Below are positions 18,808 through 27,520 of a stretch of DNA of 64,000 nt, one piece after another (the stretch's first letter is position 1; every line of letters begins with the position of its first letter). The stretch is taken from positions 46,649 through 110,648 of the forward strand of contig JAZNUB010000066.1 in NCBI GenBank assembly GCA_045592105.1. The letters run 5' to 3'. Position numbers and translations under genes: made by a program. The notes beneath the pieces were generated by a model. That model was not told where the DNA came from. It worked only from the letters and a program-made list of their open reading frames with translations, and searched no databases. The DNA is from SIG636 sp045592105. GTDB taxonomy: Bacteria > Bacillota > Clostridia > Oscillospirales > CAG-382.

Positions 18808-19887
18808 ATGTTAAGTAAACCTTTAATTGCTTTTGCAAACTGTTATAACTTTAATGTGCTGGAGGATTACGCCTACGGCAAAATTGGCAACTATCTTGTT
18901 TCTGTAACCAACAGCGGTTACAAAAAGGTTGCCTTTATAACCTTTTTCGCTTTCGAGGAAGAGGAAAAGGGTGAGAATTTGCTTAAATTCAAGCTTTCTG
19001 ACGAGTTGAAGAAAACAAATCTTGCCGCTTTGAATGACTATGAGGTTTGTGAGGACGGTCTGCTTATACGCACGGGTGAAGATCTTAAAAGCTTTGACGA
19101 GGCAGTTGTAGCCGCTTGCGGTATAGTTGAAAAGCTTGGTTTTCCCGGTGTTCAAAAATGCACGTATTGCGGTGCTGATATCAACCACGAAGCTGAATTT
19201 GTATGCTTTGACGGCTTAAAGGCCTCCCTTTTCTGCGCGGAATGTGCCGCAGATTTCATTACGGAGCAAAGCGAAAAAGCAGATAAGAGCGTTAAAAAAG
19301 GCAAAAAACGCGGTGTTTTCGCTTCTATCGCAGCCGCTGTAATTGCGTTTATAGTTTTCGTTGGAGTATACGTTTTTGCTATCCCTTACGGTGGTATAAA
19401 GGGTGACGAAGGCGAGGTTATTGTAAAAGCAATGCTTTTTACCGTGCCGTTTTCTGCCGTTACTGCTGTTTTAGCGTTTTTGGCATACCGCTTGTTTACC
19501 GGCAGAAAAGGAGTAGAGCGTTTACTGCCATGCAGCATAATCTCGCTATTGACCTCTGCTGTTTTGGCATATACCTCCTCCGCTGTTTTGTATACCAAAA
19601 TGTTTAGCTTAAGCTTTATGCAGGCAACAAAAATGCTTGGCGTTATTACGCTTGCACCGTTTAAGGATTTGTATTTTAGAAAAGACTTTTTGCAGTATTT
19701 ACTGTTTTCCGTTTTGGCAGTAGTTGCTGTTTCCTTGATATACTCAATCATATTTGAAGACAAAAAGAAGGTGGAAGCTTTTATTATTCGCTACGGTGAA
19801 GATGAAAAGCTTACTTCCCTTCCTGATAGCGAATCAGATACCGAAGACGAGACTGAACCGCACACCGAAGAAGCAGACGAAAATTAA
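18808..19887 (+). CDS. Multi-pass membrane protein with a zinc-ribbon-like motif, unknown function
   Basis: The ATG at 18808 follows TTGGAG by 6 bases. The N-terminal 110 residues are soluble. A CTYCG ... CAECA pair (about residues 120-155) resembles a treble-clef or zinc ribbon. About five transmembrane helices follow, and the C-terminus is very acidic (SESDTEDETEPHTEEADEN). It stands alone, 70 bp before a two-component operon. No family recognised. Confidence 0.65.
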   Translation: MLSKPLIAFANCYNFNVLEDYAYGKIGNYLVSVTNSGYKKVAFITFFAFEEEEKGENLLKFKLSDELKKTNLAALNDYEVCEDGLLIRTGEDLKSFDEAVVAACGIVEKLGFPGVQKCTYCGADINHEAEFVCFDGLKASLFCAECAADFITEQSEKADKSVKKGKKRGVFASIAAAVIAFIVFVGVYVFAIPYGGIKGDEGEVIVKAMLFTVPFSAVTAVLAFLAYRLFTGRKGVERLLPCSIISLLTSAVLAYTSSAVLYTKMFSLSFMQATKMLGVITLAPFKDLYFRKDFLQYLLFSVLAVVAVSLIYSIIFEDKKKVEAFIIRYGEDEKLTSLPDSESDTEDETEPHTEEADEN

Positions 19888-19900
19888 GCAAAATTCTTCC

Positions 19901-19930
19901 TATTTAAGGCGTATTTAAGTTAAATATAAT
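19901..19930 (+). promoter_or_regulatory. Promoter with an 11-bp-spaced direct repeat upstream of the OmpR-type operon
   Basis: TATTTAAG occurs at 19901-19908 and 19912-19919 (11-bp period), followed by TATAAT at 19925-19930. Eleven-base direct repeats are the usual binding pattern of OmpR/PhoB-family regulators, so autoregulation of the downstream operon is possible. Confidence 0.45.
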
Positions 19931-19958
19931 ATCCCTTTATCATCAGGAGGGTCGAACG

Positions 19959-20633
19959 ATGCGTGTATTAATTGTTGAAGACGAAAAACGCATAGCGGAC
20001 GCTTTGGGGCGCATGATGAAGGACAACAAGTATTCATGTGACGTTGTATATGACGGGCTTGACGGTTATTTGTATGCCGAAAGCGAGATATATGACGTCA
20101 TTGTTCTTGATATAATGCTTCCCAAGCTAAGCGGCATAGAAATTGTTAAGAAGCTTAGAGCAAATAAGATAAAAACGCCCGTGCTTTTATTAACCGCGCG
20201 CGATTCCGTGCAGGATATCGTAACGGGACTTGACAGCGGTGCGGACGATTACTTAACAAAGCCATTTACAAAAGAAGAGCTTCTTGCAAGGATAAGGGCA
20301 CTAACGCGCAGGCAGGGCGAGATTATTATTAACGAGCTTGCATTTGGCGATGTTGTTCTTAATCTCTCAAGCTATACCTTAATATGCGGTGAAAAATCTA
20401 TTCATTTAGGCTTTAAGGAGTTTGAAATTCTTAAGCTTCTTATGTCTAACCCTAAAATAGTGGTACAGAAGGAAGATATCATTACCAAGGTTTGGGGTTA
20501 TGATTCCGATGCAGAGGACAACAACGTTGAGGTGTATATATCCTTTATAAGAAAAAAGCTTGCCTTTGTTGGCTCCAAGGTTAGCATAGGAACGGTTAGA
20601 AAAATAGGTTATCATTTGGAGGAATCTACTTGA
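19959..20633 (+). CDS. OmpR/PhoB-family response regulator
   Basis: 224 residues with receiver acidic residues at 8-9 (VEDE), phospho-acceptor Asp51 (IVLDIMLP) and Lys101 (YLTKPF). The C-terminal winged helix (SYTLICGEKSIHLGFKEFEI ... NNVEVYISFIRKKL) is complete. The start follows AGGAGGG. It overlaps the kinase start by 4 bases. With the HtrA-type protease two genes on, the order matches a CssRS/HtrA-like secretion-stress circuit. Confidence 0.92.
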   Translation: MRVLIVEDEKRIADALGRMMKDNKYSCDVVYDGLDGYLYAESEIYDVIVLDIMLPKLSGIEIVKKLRANKIKTPVLLLTARDSVQDIVTGLDSGADDYLTKPFTKEELLARIRALTRRQGEIIINELAFGDVVLNLSSYTLICGEKSIHLGFKEFEILKLLMSNPKIVVQKEDIITKVWGYDSDAEDNNVEVYISFIRKKLAFVGSKVSIGTVRKIGYHLEEST

Positions 20634-21811
20634 TAAAACCATTACGAAGAAAATTTATTATAATCAATATGCTTACCGTGCTTATGGTTATGATAGTTGC
20701 GTTTTATTGCAACTATGCTTTTAACAAAGCAAATATGCACGCCGAAAGCATTGCGGTTATGGAGCGCACCATAGAAGAAGGAACGCCAAAAAACATGAAA
20801 ACCTTTCTTGTTATGGTAAATAATTACGGAAGAATATATCAAATCAAAGGCTATTCGGGCTCCGTATCCAACGATTTTAAAAAGATAGAGGGCATTGTAA
20901 ACGCGGTTTTAAACAGCAAAAGAGATATAGGCGACATAAACGGACAGGATTTACGCTTTATGCGCAGTAGCTCTCCCAACGGTACGGTAATTGCGTTTAC
21001 CAACACCGCGGAAGAAAAGATCGCTTTAAAAGGTATTGTGGACTTCTCTATCTATATTTACATTTGTTGTTCGTTTGTGTTTTTGCTGATATCGTTTTAT
21101 TTAGGAAAAATAACAACGTGGCCTGTTGAGCGCTCCTTTAATCAAAAGAAGCAGCTTATAGCGGATGCCTCGCATGAATTAAAAACGCCGATAACAGCTA
21201 TATTAGCTTCAACCGACGTGCTTTTATCCTCCGGTTCCTTGAGTGAGGAGGATAAAAGCTGGGTAAACGGTATTAAAGAATCTGCAACGGATATGTCGGC
21301 TTTGCTTACAAATATGCTGTCTTTGGCTAAAGCCGATGACGAAAAAGTTAAACGCGTTGAAACCGAAGTTGATTTCAGCACGCTTGCAACCTCCGTTATT
21401 TTAAATTACGAAGCTATACTTTTTGAATCAAATAAGTGCTTTAGCTACGATATTGATAACGGTATAACCGTAAAAGGCAATGAAAACGAATTAAAGCAAC
21501 TGATAAAAATATTTTTAGATAACGCAAAGAAGTATTCCGATGAACACGGCAGTATCAGCATAAGTCTTAAAGCTGTTAAGGATAAAGCCGTGCTAACCGT
21601 TTATAATACAGGCGTACCCATCCCCGCTGATGAAATAGACAAAATATTTGACAGGTTTTATCGCGTGGACAAGGTTCGTACTACCGCTTCCGGATATGGG
21701 CTTGGGCTTTCGATAGCCAAAAACATTGCCGAGGCACACTATACCAAAATCCACGTTACAAGCAATGAGAACGGAACAACCTTCTCCGTTGCGTTTAAAA
21801 GCACAAAATAA
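20630..21811 (+). CDS. Sensor histidine kinase
   Basis: The TTG start at 20630 lies 7 bases after GGAGG and overlaps the regulator's stop codon. Two transmembrane helices (8-30 and 137-158) bracket an extracytoplasmic sensor of about 105 residues. The H-box is DASHELKTPITA (His182), the N-box IKIFLDNAKKYSD, and the final G-box YGLGLSIAKNIAEAH. No HAMP domain is evident. It forms a pair with the OmpR-type regulator and probably senses an envelope signal. Confidence 0.92.
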   Translation: MIKPLRRKFIIINMLTVLMVMIVAFYCNYAFNKANMHAESIAVMERTIEEGTPKNMKTFLVMVNNYGRIYQIKGYSGSVSNDFKKIEGIVNAVLNSKRDIGDINGQDLRFMRSSSPNGTVIAFTNTAEEKIALKGIVDFSIYIYICCSFVFLLISFYLGKITTWPVERSFNQKKQLIADASHELKTPITAILASTDVLLSSGSLSEEDKSWVNGIKESATDMSALLTNMLSLAKADDEKVKRVETEVDFSTLATSVILNYEAILFESNKCFSYDIDNGITVKGNENELKQLIKIFLDNAKKYSDEHGSISISLKAVKDKAVLTVYNTGVPIPADEIDKIFDRFYRVDKVRTTASGYGLGLSIAKNIAEAHYTKIHVTSNENGTTFSVAFKSTK

Positions 21812-21824
21812 TAGGTGACCATTT

Positions 21825-22958
21825 ATGAAGAAACTAATATCATTACTTTTGTTAATACCGCTATTTATTACTGCATGCTCCTATGAAATAGGGCATATTA
21901 ATTTAAACTCCGAGGAAAGCGCCGAAAAGCTTAACAGCTCGGTTGACGTAACAAGTGAGCTTCCGGTTGATGTATCCGAATACGAAAACACAACCGAAGA
22001 AAAGGTTAACTTCGTAACCTCACAAGGGGATGAACGGCTTGGGCTTGCTTCCGTTGTATCGAAGATACAAAGCAGCGTTGTAGCAATAAACGTTACAGGC
22101 ACCGCTTCCTATTATTACTATACCTATCCCACAGAGGGTAGCGGTAGCGGTGTTATCGTTTCAGAAAGCGGCTATATCGTAACAAACAACCACGTTGTAA
22201 GCGGTGGAAACAATATCACCGTGTTTTTAGCAGACGGTACCTCTTACCCCGCTAAGCTTGTTGCAAGCGATTCCGTAACGGATATAGCTGTTTTAAAAAT
22301 TGAGGCAAAAGACCTTAACGCCGCCGTTATGGGGGATTCATCAACGCTTCGTGTTGGCGATTTTGCCTTGGCTATCGGCAACCCGCTTGGCGAATATCAA
22401 GGCAGCGTTACACTTGGTATCGTTAGTGCTTTAAACAGAGAGATACAGCTTAACAACGAAACGCATACTATGTTTCAGGTAGATGCCGCAATAAGCCCAG
22501 GTAACTCCGGCGGCGGTATGTTTGACAGCAACGGTATGCTTATTGGCATCGTAACCGCAAAAACCATTAGTGAGGACGTTGAAGGCTTGGGATTCGTTTT
22601 GCCAATAAACGATATTAAACCCGTTATACAAGATTTGATAAACCACGGCTACGTAAAGGGCCGCCCAACACTTGGCTTTAAGCCTGTTGAAATTACAAGT
22701 ATGCGCGTTGCACAGTATTACGGGCTTAGCAGGCTTGGCGTATACGTTAGTTCCGTAGAAAAAGGTTCTTTTGCAGAACAATGCGGGCTTCAGTATAAGG
22801 ATTATATTAGCGCGGCTGATGGTGAAGCCGTTGCAACCGTTGAAAGGCTGGAAGAAATACTGAACAATAAAAAAATAGGCGATACGTTGGTGCTTGAGAT
22901 TATAAGGAACAACACCGTTCTTGACGTTGTGCTTGTTATCGGAGAACAAACAAATTAA
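21825..22958 (+). CDS. HtrA/DegP-like serine protease, predicted lipoprotein
   Basis: 377 residues. The lipobox FITAC places Cys18 as the lipidated residue. A trypsin-like protease domain carries the triad His (YIVTNNHVVSGG), Asp (VTDIAVLKI) and Ser (SPGNSGGGMFDSNG). One C-terminal PDZ domain (RLGVYVSSVEKGSFAEQCGL) follows. The gene is 13 bp after the kinase gene and is probably co-transcribed. It likely degrades or refolds misfolded exported proteins. Most Gram-positive HtrA proteins are anchored by a transmembrane helix, so lipid anchoring is a variation worth noting. Confidence 0.92.
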   Translation: MKKLISLLLLIPLFITACSYEIGHINLNSEESAEKLNSSVDVTSELPVDVSEYENTTEEKVNFVTSQGDERLGLASVVSKIQSSVVAINVTGTASYYYYTYPTEGSGSGVIVSESGYIVTNNHVVSGGNNITVFLADGTSYPAKLVASDSVTDIAVLKIEAKDLNAAVMGDSSTLRVGDFALAIGNPLGEYQGSVTLGIVSALNREIQLNNETHTMFQVDAAISPGNSGGGMFDSNGMLIGIVTAKTISEDVEGLGFVLPINDIKPVIQDLINHGYVKGRPTLGFKPVEITSMRVAQYYGLSRLGVYVSSVEKGSFAEQCGLQYKDYISAADGEAVATVERLEEILNNKKIGDTLVLEIIRNNTVLDVVLVIGEQTN

Positions 22959-22976
22959 ATACACCCTTTGCTTAAC

Positions 22977-23005
22977 TTGACAAATGCACAATTCCATACT
23001 ATAAT
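22977..23005 (+). promoter_or_regulatory. Perfect-consensus housekeeping promoter
   Basis: TTGACA (22977-22982), a 17-base spacer and TATAAT (23000-23005) match the sigma-A consensus exactly. Transcription would begin near 23012, about 100 bases before the yfhO-type gene and 33 bases before a terminator-like hairpin. Confidence 0.75.
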
Positions 23006-23011
23006 GTTAAA

Positions 23012-23094
23012 TTAGCATGGATTATTGCTATAGAGTTAGTAATTAATGGCCGCAATTTCGATATATGTATCAGCGTTGCGGTCATTATTTTTTA
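23012..23094 (+). ncRNA. Short terminated leader or small RNA candidate
   Basis: The RNA from the consensus promoter would run about 80 bases to a hairpin (AATGGCCGCAA 23045-23055 with TTGCGGTCATT 23076-23086) followed by a U-rich run. It has no evident open reading frame. It could be a small RNA or an attenuator ahead of the membrane protein gene at 23115. No known RNA family is recognised. Confidence 0.4.
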
Positions 23095-23114
23095 AATAGT
23101 GTCAGAGGTGCAGA

Positions 23115-25982
23115 ATGAATCAATCAGAAATTTCAACAACAGAAATAGTGCAAAACGATAATACTCCGGAGGAAACAGTTCAAAACGATAATACATCGGC
23201 GGAAATAATTCAAAATGAAAACGTAGAAATCGTAAAGAAAAACAGCCGCAAAAAGTTTAACAATACATTGAAAACTATTCTATACTTCGCCTTGCCGCCT
23301 TTAGCGGTTATTGCTGTGTTCTTTATAATTTTCAAAGCAAACGGTATATATCCGTTTGGTAATAAAACCATCGCTTGGTGTGATATGACACAGCAAGGCG
23401 TTCCGTATTGGATAAATTTCAAGCAAGTTTTGGAGGGCGACCAAAGCCTGTTTTTAAATATGGCAAACGCCGCAGGTATGGATGGTTGGAATTTACTTCG
23501 CTCGTACTTTATGTACCCCCTAAGTTACCTCATTTTGTTTGTGGACAGTAAGGACGTTATGTCATTTGTTACCGTTGCAACGGTTTTAAAGTTTGCGCTT
23601 TGCTGTCTTACCTCACTGGTGTTCTTCCGCGTATGCGTTAAAAAGCTGCATCCTGCATTAGCCGCCGCGCTTTCTATGATGTATAGCTTTTGTGCATACG
23701 GCACAATGTACTACCAAATCTTAAACTGGCCCATCTCTATGTATGTTTTGCCGCTGTATTTTACGGGGCTTTATCTGTTGCTGAAAGAACACAAAATTTT
23801 GCTGTTTTCCGTAACAATAGCACTTATAATGCGTAATTTTGCCTTCGGCTTTATGGCTGTTGTTGCAACTTTGCTGTTCGTTGGCTATTACTTTATTGTA
23901 TGTGAAGACAAAATTGCTCTTAAACGAAATGCTTTCAACTTCACTATCGGCTCTGCGTTTGGTGCGATACTTTCTATGCCGATATGGCTATCCTTCTTCG
24001 GTGCTTTTTCCAACTCCGCGCGCGGAGTTGATGTTGCAAGCGCGTTACTAACCAGCGCAAGCTTTACATCCAAAGCAACCGTTTATCCGCTGTTAATGTC
24101 AACTGCCATTATCTTCGTTGCAGCGTTTTTATTTAAAGCGGTGAAAAAATCACCCATTGAAAAGGCTATATATTTTGTTTTGGGGATGATGCTTATCCCT
24201 ATGGTGTTTGAGCCTATCAACAAAATGTGGCATTACGGCAGTTATATGGGCTTCCCTGCACGATATGCGTATATGATAGTGTTTGCAGGGCTGGTTATAG
24301 CAGGCGTTCTTCTTTCAAAATACAGCTTTGATGCAGAAAACGATAAGCGTAGCCAAGCTACACAAATCTGCTCTTTCGCATTTCTTCTATGCTTATCCTG
24401 CGCGCTGTACGCTTATGTTTCAAAGTACATAGAAAACAACATCAAAGAAATGTCTGCATACGCTACAACCCTTTGGGGCAATGACAAATCGTATAGATAT
24501 ATGCTGGTGCTGTTTTTGCTGTTTATAGTTGCTTATGCTCTTTGCTACGCATTTTATAAGAAAAAACTAATTTCAAAACAGTTTTTAGCAATAGTTTTAA
24601 TTTTGGTGTTGCTGTCTGAAGCATACGTTTCTATAAGCACCTACGTTGTACCTGCAACAGCTAAAATGAATATGACAGCGTATTCAAAATACGTTGACCT
24701 AACTGACAGAGTTGAGGATGATGACGAATTTTTCAGAGTTAAAAACGCATCATTTTTAAATGCCGCATACGGCTCCGTTTCAGAGGCAAACTTCCCTGGC
24801 TCCATAGGCTATAATTCAATGGGGCACTACTCCTCACTTACGTCGGAATCCTATCTGTACGCCGCAAAAGCTTATGGGTACAGCTCTGTTTGGATGAAAA
24901 TTGATACTTACGGTGGTACAAAATTCAGCGATGCGCTTTTTTCTATAAAATACAAAATAGATAAAACGGCAAACAGGCCTGCAAACATCGTTTATTCTAA
25001 CGATAAATACTGTATTGCAGAAACAGAAAACTTCTTGCCGCTTGGCATATTTACAAACGCCTCTGACGTTTCAATGGATATCGAGGACTATACAAGAATA
25101 GAGCTGCAAGAGCACGTTTTTAAAGCTGTAACAAACAGTAAAAACAATCTGTTTACAGAGCTTAAGCCCACAAAGTTCTATAACTGTTCATTATCAGAAA
25201 AAGCCGGCAATTACTATGTAAAAAAACGCTCCTCCTCTGCATATATTGAGTATACCGTGCAGGTGGAAGGAACAAAAACTTTATATTTTGACTGCTTTGA
25301 TGAGTTTAGCAACTCGCTTAGCGAAAAAATTAACAAAAGCTTTTCTGTTTATGTAAACGACGTCCGCAAATGCTCGCAATACCCCGTTGATACACTAAAC
25401 GGCCTTATCACACTTGGAACGTTTACCAACGAAACAGTTACCGTTAAAGTGAATGTTTTAAAGGATGTTGAATGCCGTTCTTTGGGATTGTATACAATGG
25501 ACGACGGCTTGTTGAACCGTGAGCTATCCAAGATTTCAAGCACGGGGCTTAACGTAAACGGAAGCACATTATCGGGAAACTACACCACAACTGAAAGCGG
25601 ATATGTTTTTGTATCCGTTCCGTACAACCCAGCCTTTAAGTGTACCGTAAACGGCAAAGAGGTTAAGATTGCAGAATGCTTTGGCGGATTTATCGGCGTA
25701 CCCGTATCAAAGGGCGAAAACAGCATAGTACTTAAATATACGCCGCCAATGTTTTATCCTTCAATAATCGCTTGGGTTCTTTCCATTGTCGTTATTGCGG
25801 CATTTGTGTTTATATTCAAAAAACGCGGTATTAATAATGCATACGATGCAACGCAAGCTATTATAGGTGAGAAAAACACCGCGTTTATTTCGTTTATATT
25901 GCTTGCCTGTGTGATAATTGCCTTTGTTGCGGTTATACTGCTTGTTTATATTTATCCCACGTATTTATCATTAAAGTTCTAA
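23115..25982 (+). CDS. YfhO family multi-pass membrane protein
   Basis: 955 residues. A cytoplasmic N-terminus carries three copies of a short repeat (IVQNDNTPEE, VQNDNTSAE, IQNENVEIV). About 12-13 transmembrane helices and a large extracytoplasmic domain (about 530-890) follow, with a final helix. The segment IAWCDMTQQGVPYWINFKQV and WNLLRSYFMYPLSY match YfhO-type proteins, which resemble GT-C glycosyltransferases. In Bacillus, YfhO takes part in lipoteichoic acid glycosylation; the same role here is an inference. Single-gene unit with its own terminator. Confidence 0.88.
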   Translation: MNQSEISTTEIVQNDNTPEETVQNDNTSAEIIQNENVEIVKKNSRKKFNNTLKTILYFALPPLAVIAVFFIIFKANGIYPFGNKTIAWCDMTQQGVPYWINFKQVLEGDQSLFLNMANAAGMDGWNLLRSYFMYPLSYLILFVDSKDVMSFVTVATVLKFALCCLTSLVFFRVCVKKLHPALAAALSMMYSFCAYGTMYYQILNWPISMYVLPLYFTGLYLLLKEHKILLFSVTIALIMRNFAFGFMAVVATLLFVGYYFIVCEDKIALKRNAFNFTIGSAFGAILSMPIWLSFFGAFSNSARGVDVASALLTSASFTSKATVYPLLMSTAIIFVAAFLFKAVKKSPIEKAIYFVLGMMLIPMVFEPINKMWHYGSYMGFPARYAYMIVFAGLVIAGVLLSKYSFDAENDKRSQATQICSFAFLLCLSCALYAYVSKYIENNIKEMSAYATTLWGNDKSYRYMLVLFLLFIVAYALCYAFYKKKLISKQFLAIVLILVLLSEAYVSISTYVVPATAKMNMTAYSKYVDLTDRVEDDDEFFRVKNASFLNAAYGSVSEANFPGSIGYNSMGHYSSLTSESYLYAAKAYGYSSVWMKIDTYGGTKFSDALFSIKYKIDKTANRPANIVYSNDKYCIAETENFLPLGIFTNASDVSMDIEDYTRIELQEHVFKAVTNSKNNLFTELKPTKFYNCSLSEKAGNYYVKKRSSSAYIEYTVQVEGTKTLYFDCFDEFSNSLSEKINKSFSVYVNDVRKCSQYPVDTLNGLITLGTFTNETVTVKVNVLKDVECRSLGLYTMDDGLLNRELSKISSTGLNVNGSTLSGNYTTTESGYVFVSVPYNPAFKCTVNGKEVKIAECFGGFIGVPVSKGENSIVLKYTPPMFYPSIIAWVLSIVVIAAFVFIFKKRGINNAYDATQAIIGEKNTAFISFILLACVIIAFVAVILLVYIYPTYLSLKF

Positions 25983-25994
25983 AATAAGGATGTC

Positions 25995-26036
25995 AAAAAA
26001 CACCGACGGATCTTGATAATCTGTCGGTGTTTTCTC
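25995..26036 (+). terminator. Intrinsic terminator after the YfhO-type gene
   Basis: AAAACACCGAC at 25997 pairs with GTCGGTGTTTT ending at 26033. It is followed by a CT/T-rich run, 14 bases past the stop codon, and can also end the convergent small gene at 26057. Confidence 0.85.
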
Positions 26037-26056
26037 TTTTATAAATTGGTTTTTGA

Positions 26057-26242
26057 TTATTTGTTACTCTTTGATGAATTATATAGACTTCCAAACGCTG
26101 CGGACATTGCACCGCAACAAACTGACATTCCTGGATTGTCTATCTTACCGATAAAGAACAATATTCCACCCACAAAAGTTAAAATAATAAATACAATTTG
26201 AAACGATAGAAAAATTTTTGATTTTACACTTAATTTATTCAT
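26057..26242 (-). CDS. Small two-helix membrane protein, unknown function
   Basis: 61 residues from ATG 26242, 9 bases after AAAGGT; upstream in-frame ATGs crowd or precede that site. There are two hydrophobic stretches (FLSFQIVFIILTFVGGILFF and SVCCGAMSAAFGSLY). It lies tail-to-tail with the YfhO-type gene and shares its terminator. No family recognised. Confidence 0.5.
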   Translation of the reverse strand: MNKLSVKSKIFLSFQIVFIILTFVGGILFFIGKIDNPGMSVCCGAMSAAFGSLYNSSKSNK

Positions 26243-26302
26243 AATCATCTTACCTTTAATTTGTATTGTACTATACAAGTCAATGCTATTCAAGATTTGT
26301 TT

Positions 26303-27502
26303 TTAGAATACATTTTCTTTCAACCTATTAAGTGCTTCCTGTAATCGCACGTAAGGCAACGCAATATTCATCCTGAGATGGTTAGAGCCGAAAAACGGCC
26401 TGCCGTCCTGCCAAATAACGCCAACCTCAAAGCCCTTGTGTAACAAATCTTCAACGGATAAGTCGTTGTTTATGCACCACTCCGTACAATCCAAAAACAG
26501 CATATACGTGCCTTCGGGCACAGAAACCTTAACGCCCTTGAAATTGTTATTAATATACTCGCACGCAAAAGCGGCATTGTTGCTTAAAACAGCGCACAGC
26601 TGCTTAACCCATTCTCTGCCTTCGTTGCTATATGCACCGATAAGTGCGTGCATAGACAAAACGTTCATCTCGTTGTAATGCGATAACGAGGCTTCCTTCT
26701 TTATCCTATCGTTCAGATAATCGTTATAAATTATGTGATAACTGCCAACAAGCCCCGCAAGATTAAAGGTTTTGGTTGGTGCATATAAAGCGATAGTTCT
26801 ATTGCGTGCATCATCCGAAACAGATTGTGTTGTAACGTGCTTGTTGTTAAACAGCACAATGTCCGACCATATCTCGTCTGATATAACGTAAACATCGTGT
26901 TTACGGTACAGCTCCATTACAGCTTCTATCTCCCTGCGCTCCCATACACGGCCGCAGGGGTTATGCGGTGAACAGAATATTGCCGTATGGATATTATAGG
27001 CTTTAATCTTTGCCTCCATATCCTCAAGATCTAAACGATAAACGCCGTTGCCATCAAGCTTTAACGGAGAAAGCACTATTTTATATCCGTTATTCGTTAA
27101 ACACGATGTAAAGCCGATATATGCAGGAGAATTTAGCAAAATTGCGCCACCACGAGAGGTTAAGCAGTTTACCGCACTGATAAGGCCGCCTAAAACACTG
27201 TTTTCGTATCCTATATGTTCCCTTAATATTCCTGTTACACCGTGGCTTTTTTCGTGCCAGTTCTGTATAGCTTCATAGTAGGAATCGGACGGAGAAAAAT
27301 ATCCAAACACAGGGTGCTCAAGCCTTTGACTGATAGCTTTTGTAACAGCCGACGGCGTTGCAAAAGCCATATCTGCCACCCACATAGGTATAGTGTCAAA
27401 CCCGCTTTTTACAACACTTATCGGAACGTTAAAAGCTATATTATCCGCCGCAATAGAGTCCTTTCCGCGCCTATCTATAACAGTTTCAAAATCAAAACTC
27501 AA
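26303..27502 (-). CDS. MalY/PatB-type PLP-dependent aminotransferase (probable cystathionine beta-lyase)
   Basis: 399 residues of fold-type I class I/II aminotransferase. It starts MSFDFETVIDRRGKDSIAAD, as MalY/PatB proteins do. It contains FCSPHNPCGRVWERREIEAV, ISDEIWSDIVLF and the PLP lysine in YAPTKTFNLAGLVGSYHIIY. Relatives carry out C-S lyase reactions on cystathionine or cysteine. The TTG start at 27502 follows GAAGGATG. Last gene of the run starting at 31810. Confidence 0.88.
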   Translation of the reverse strand: MSFDFETVIDRRGKDSIAADNIAFNVPISVVKSGFDTIPMWVADMAFATPSAVTKAISQRLEHPVFGYFSPSDSYYEAIQNWHEKSHGVTGILREHIGYENSVLGGLISAVNCLTSRGGAILLNSPAYIGFTSCLTNNGYKIVLSPLKLDGNGVYRLDLEDMEAKIKAYNIHTAIFCSPHNPCGRVWERREIEAVMELYRKHDVYVISDEIWSDIVLFNNKHVTTQSVSDDARNRTIALYAPTKTFNLAGLVGSYHIIYNDYLNDRIKKEASLSHYNEMNVLSMHALIGAYSNEGREWVKQLCAVLSNNAAFACEYINNNFKGVKVSVPEGTYMLFLDCTEWCINNDLSVEDLLHKGFEVGVIWQDGRPFFGSNHLRMNIALPYVRLQEALNRLKENVF

Positions 27503-27520
27503 TTAACATCCTTCTTCCGT

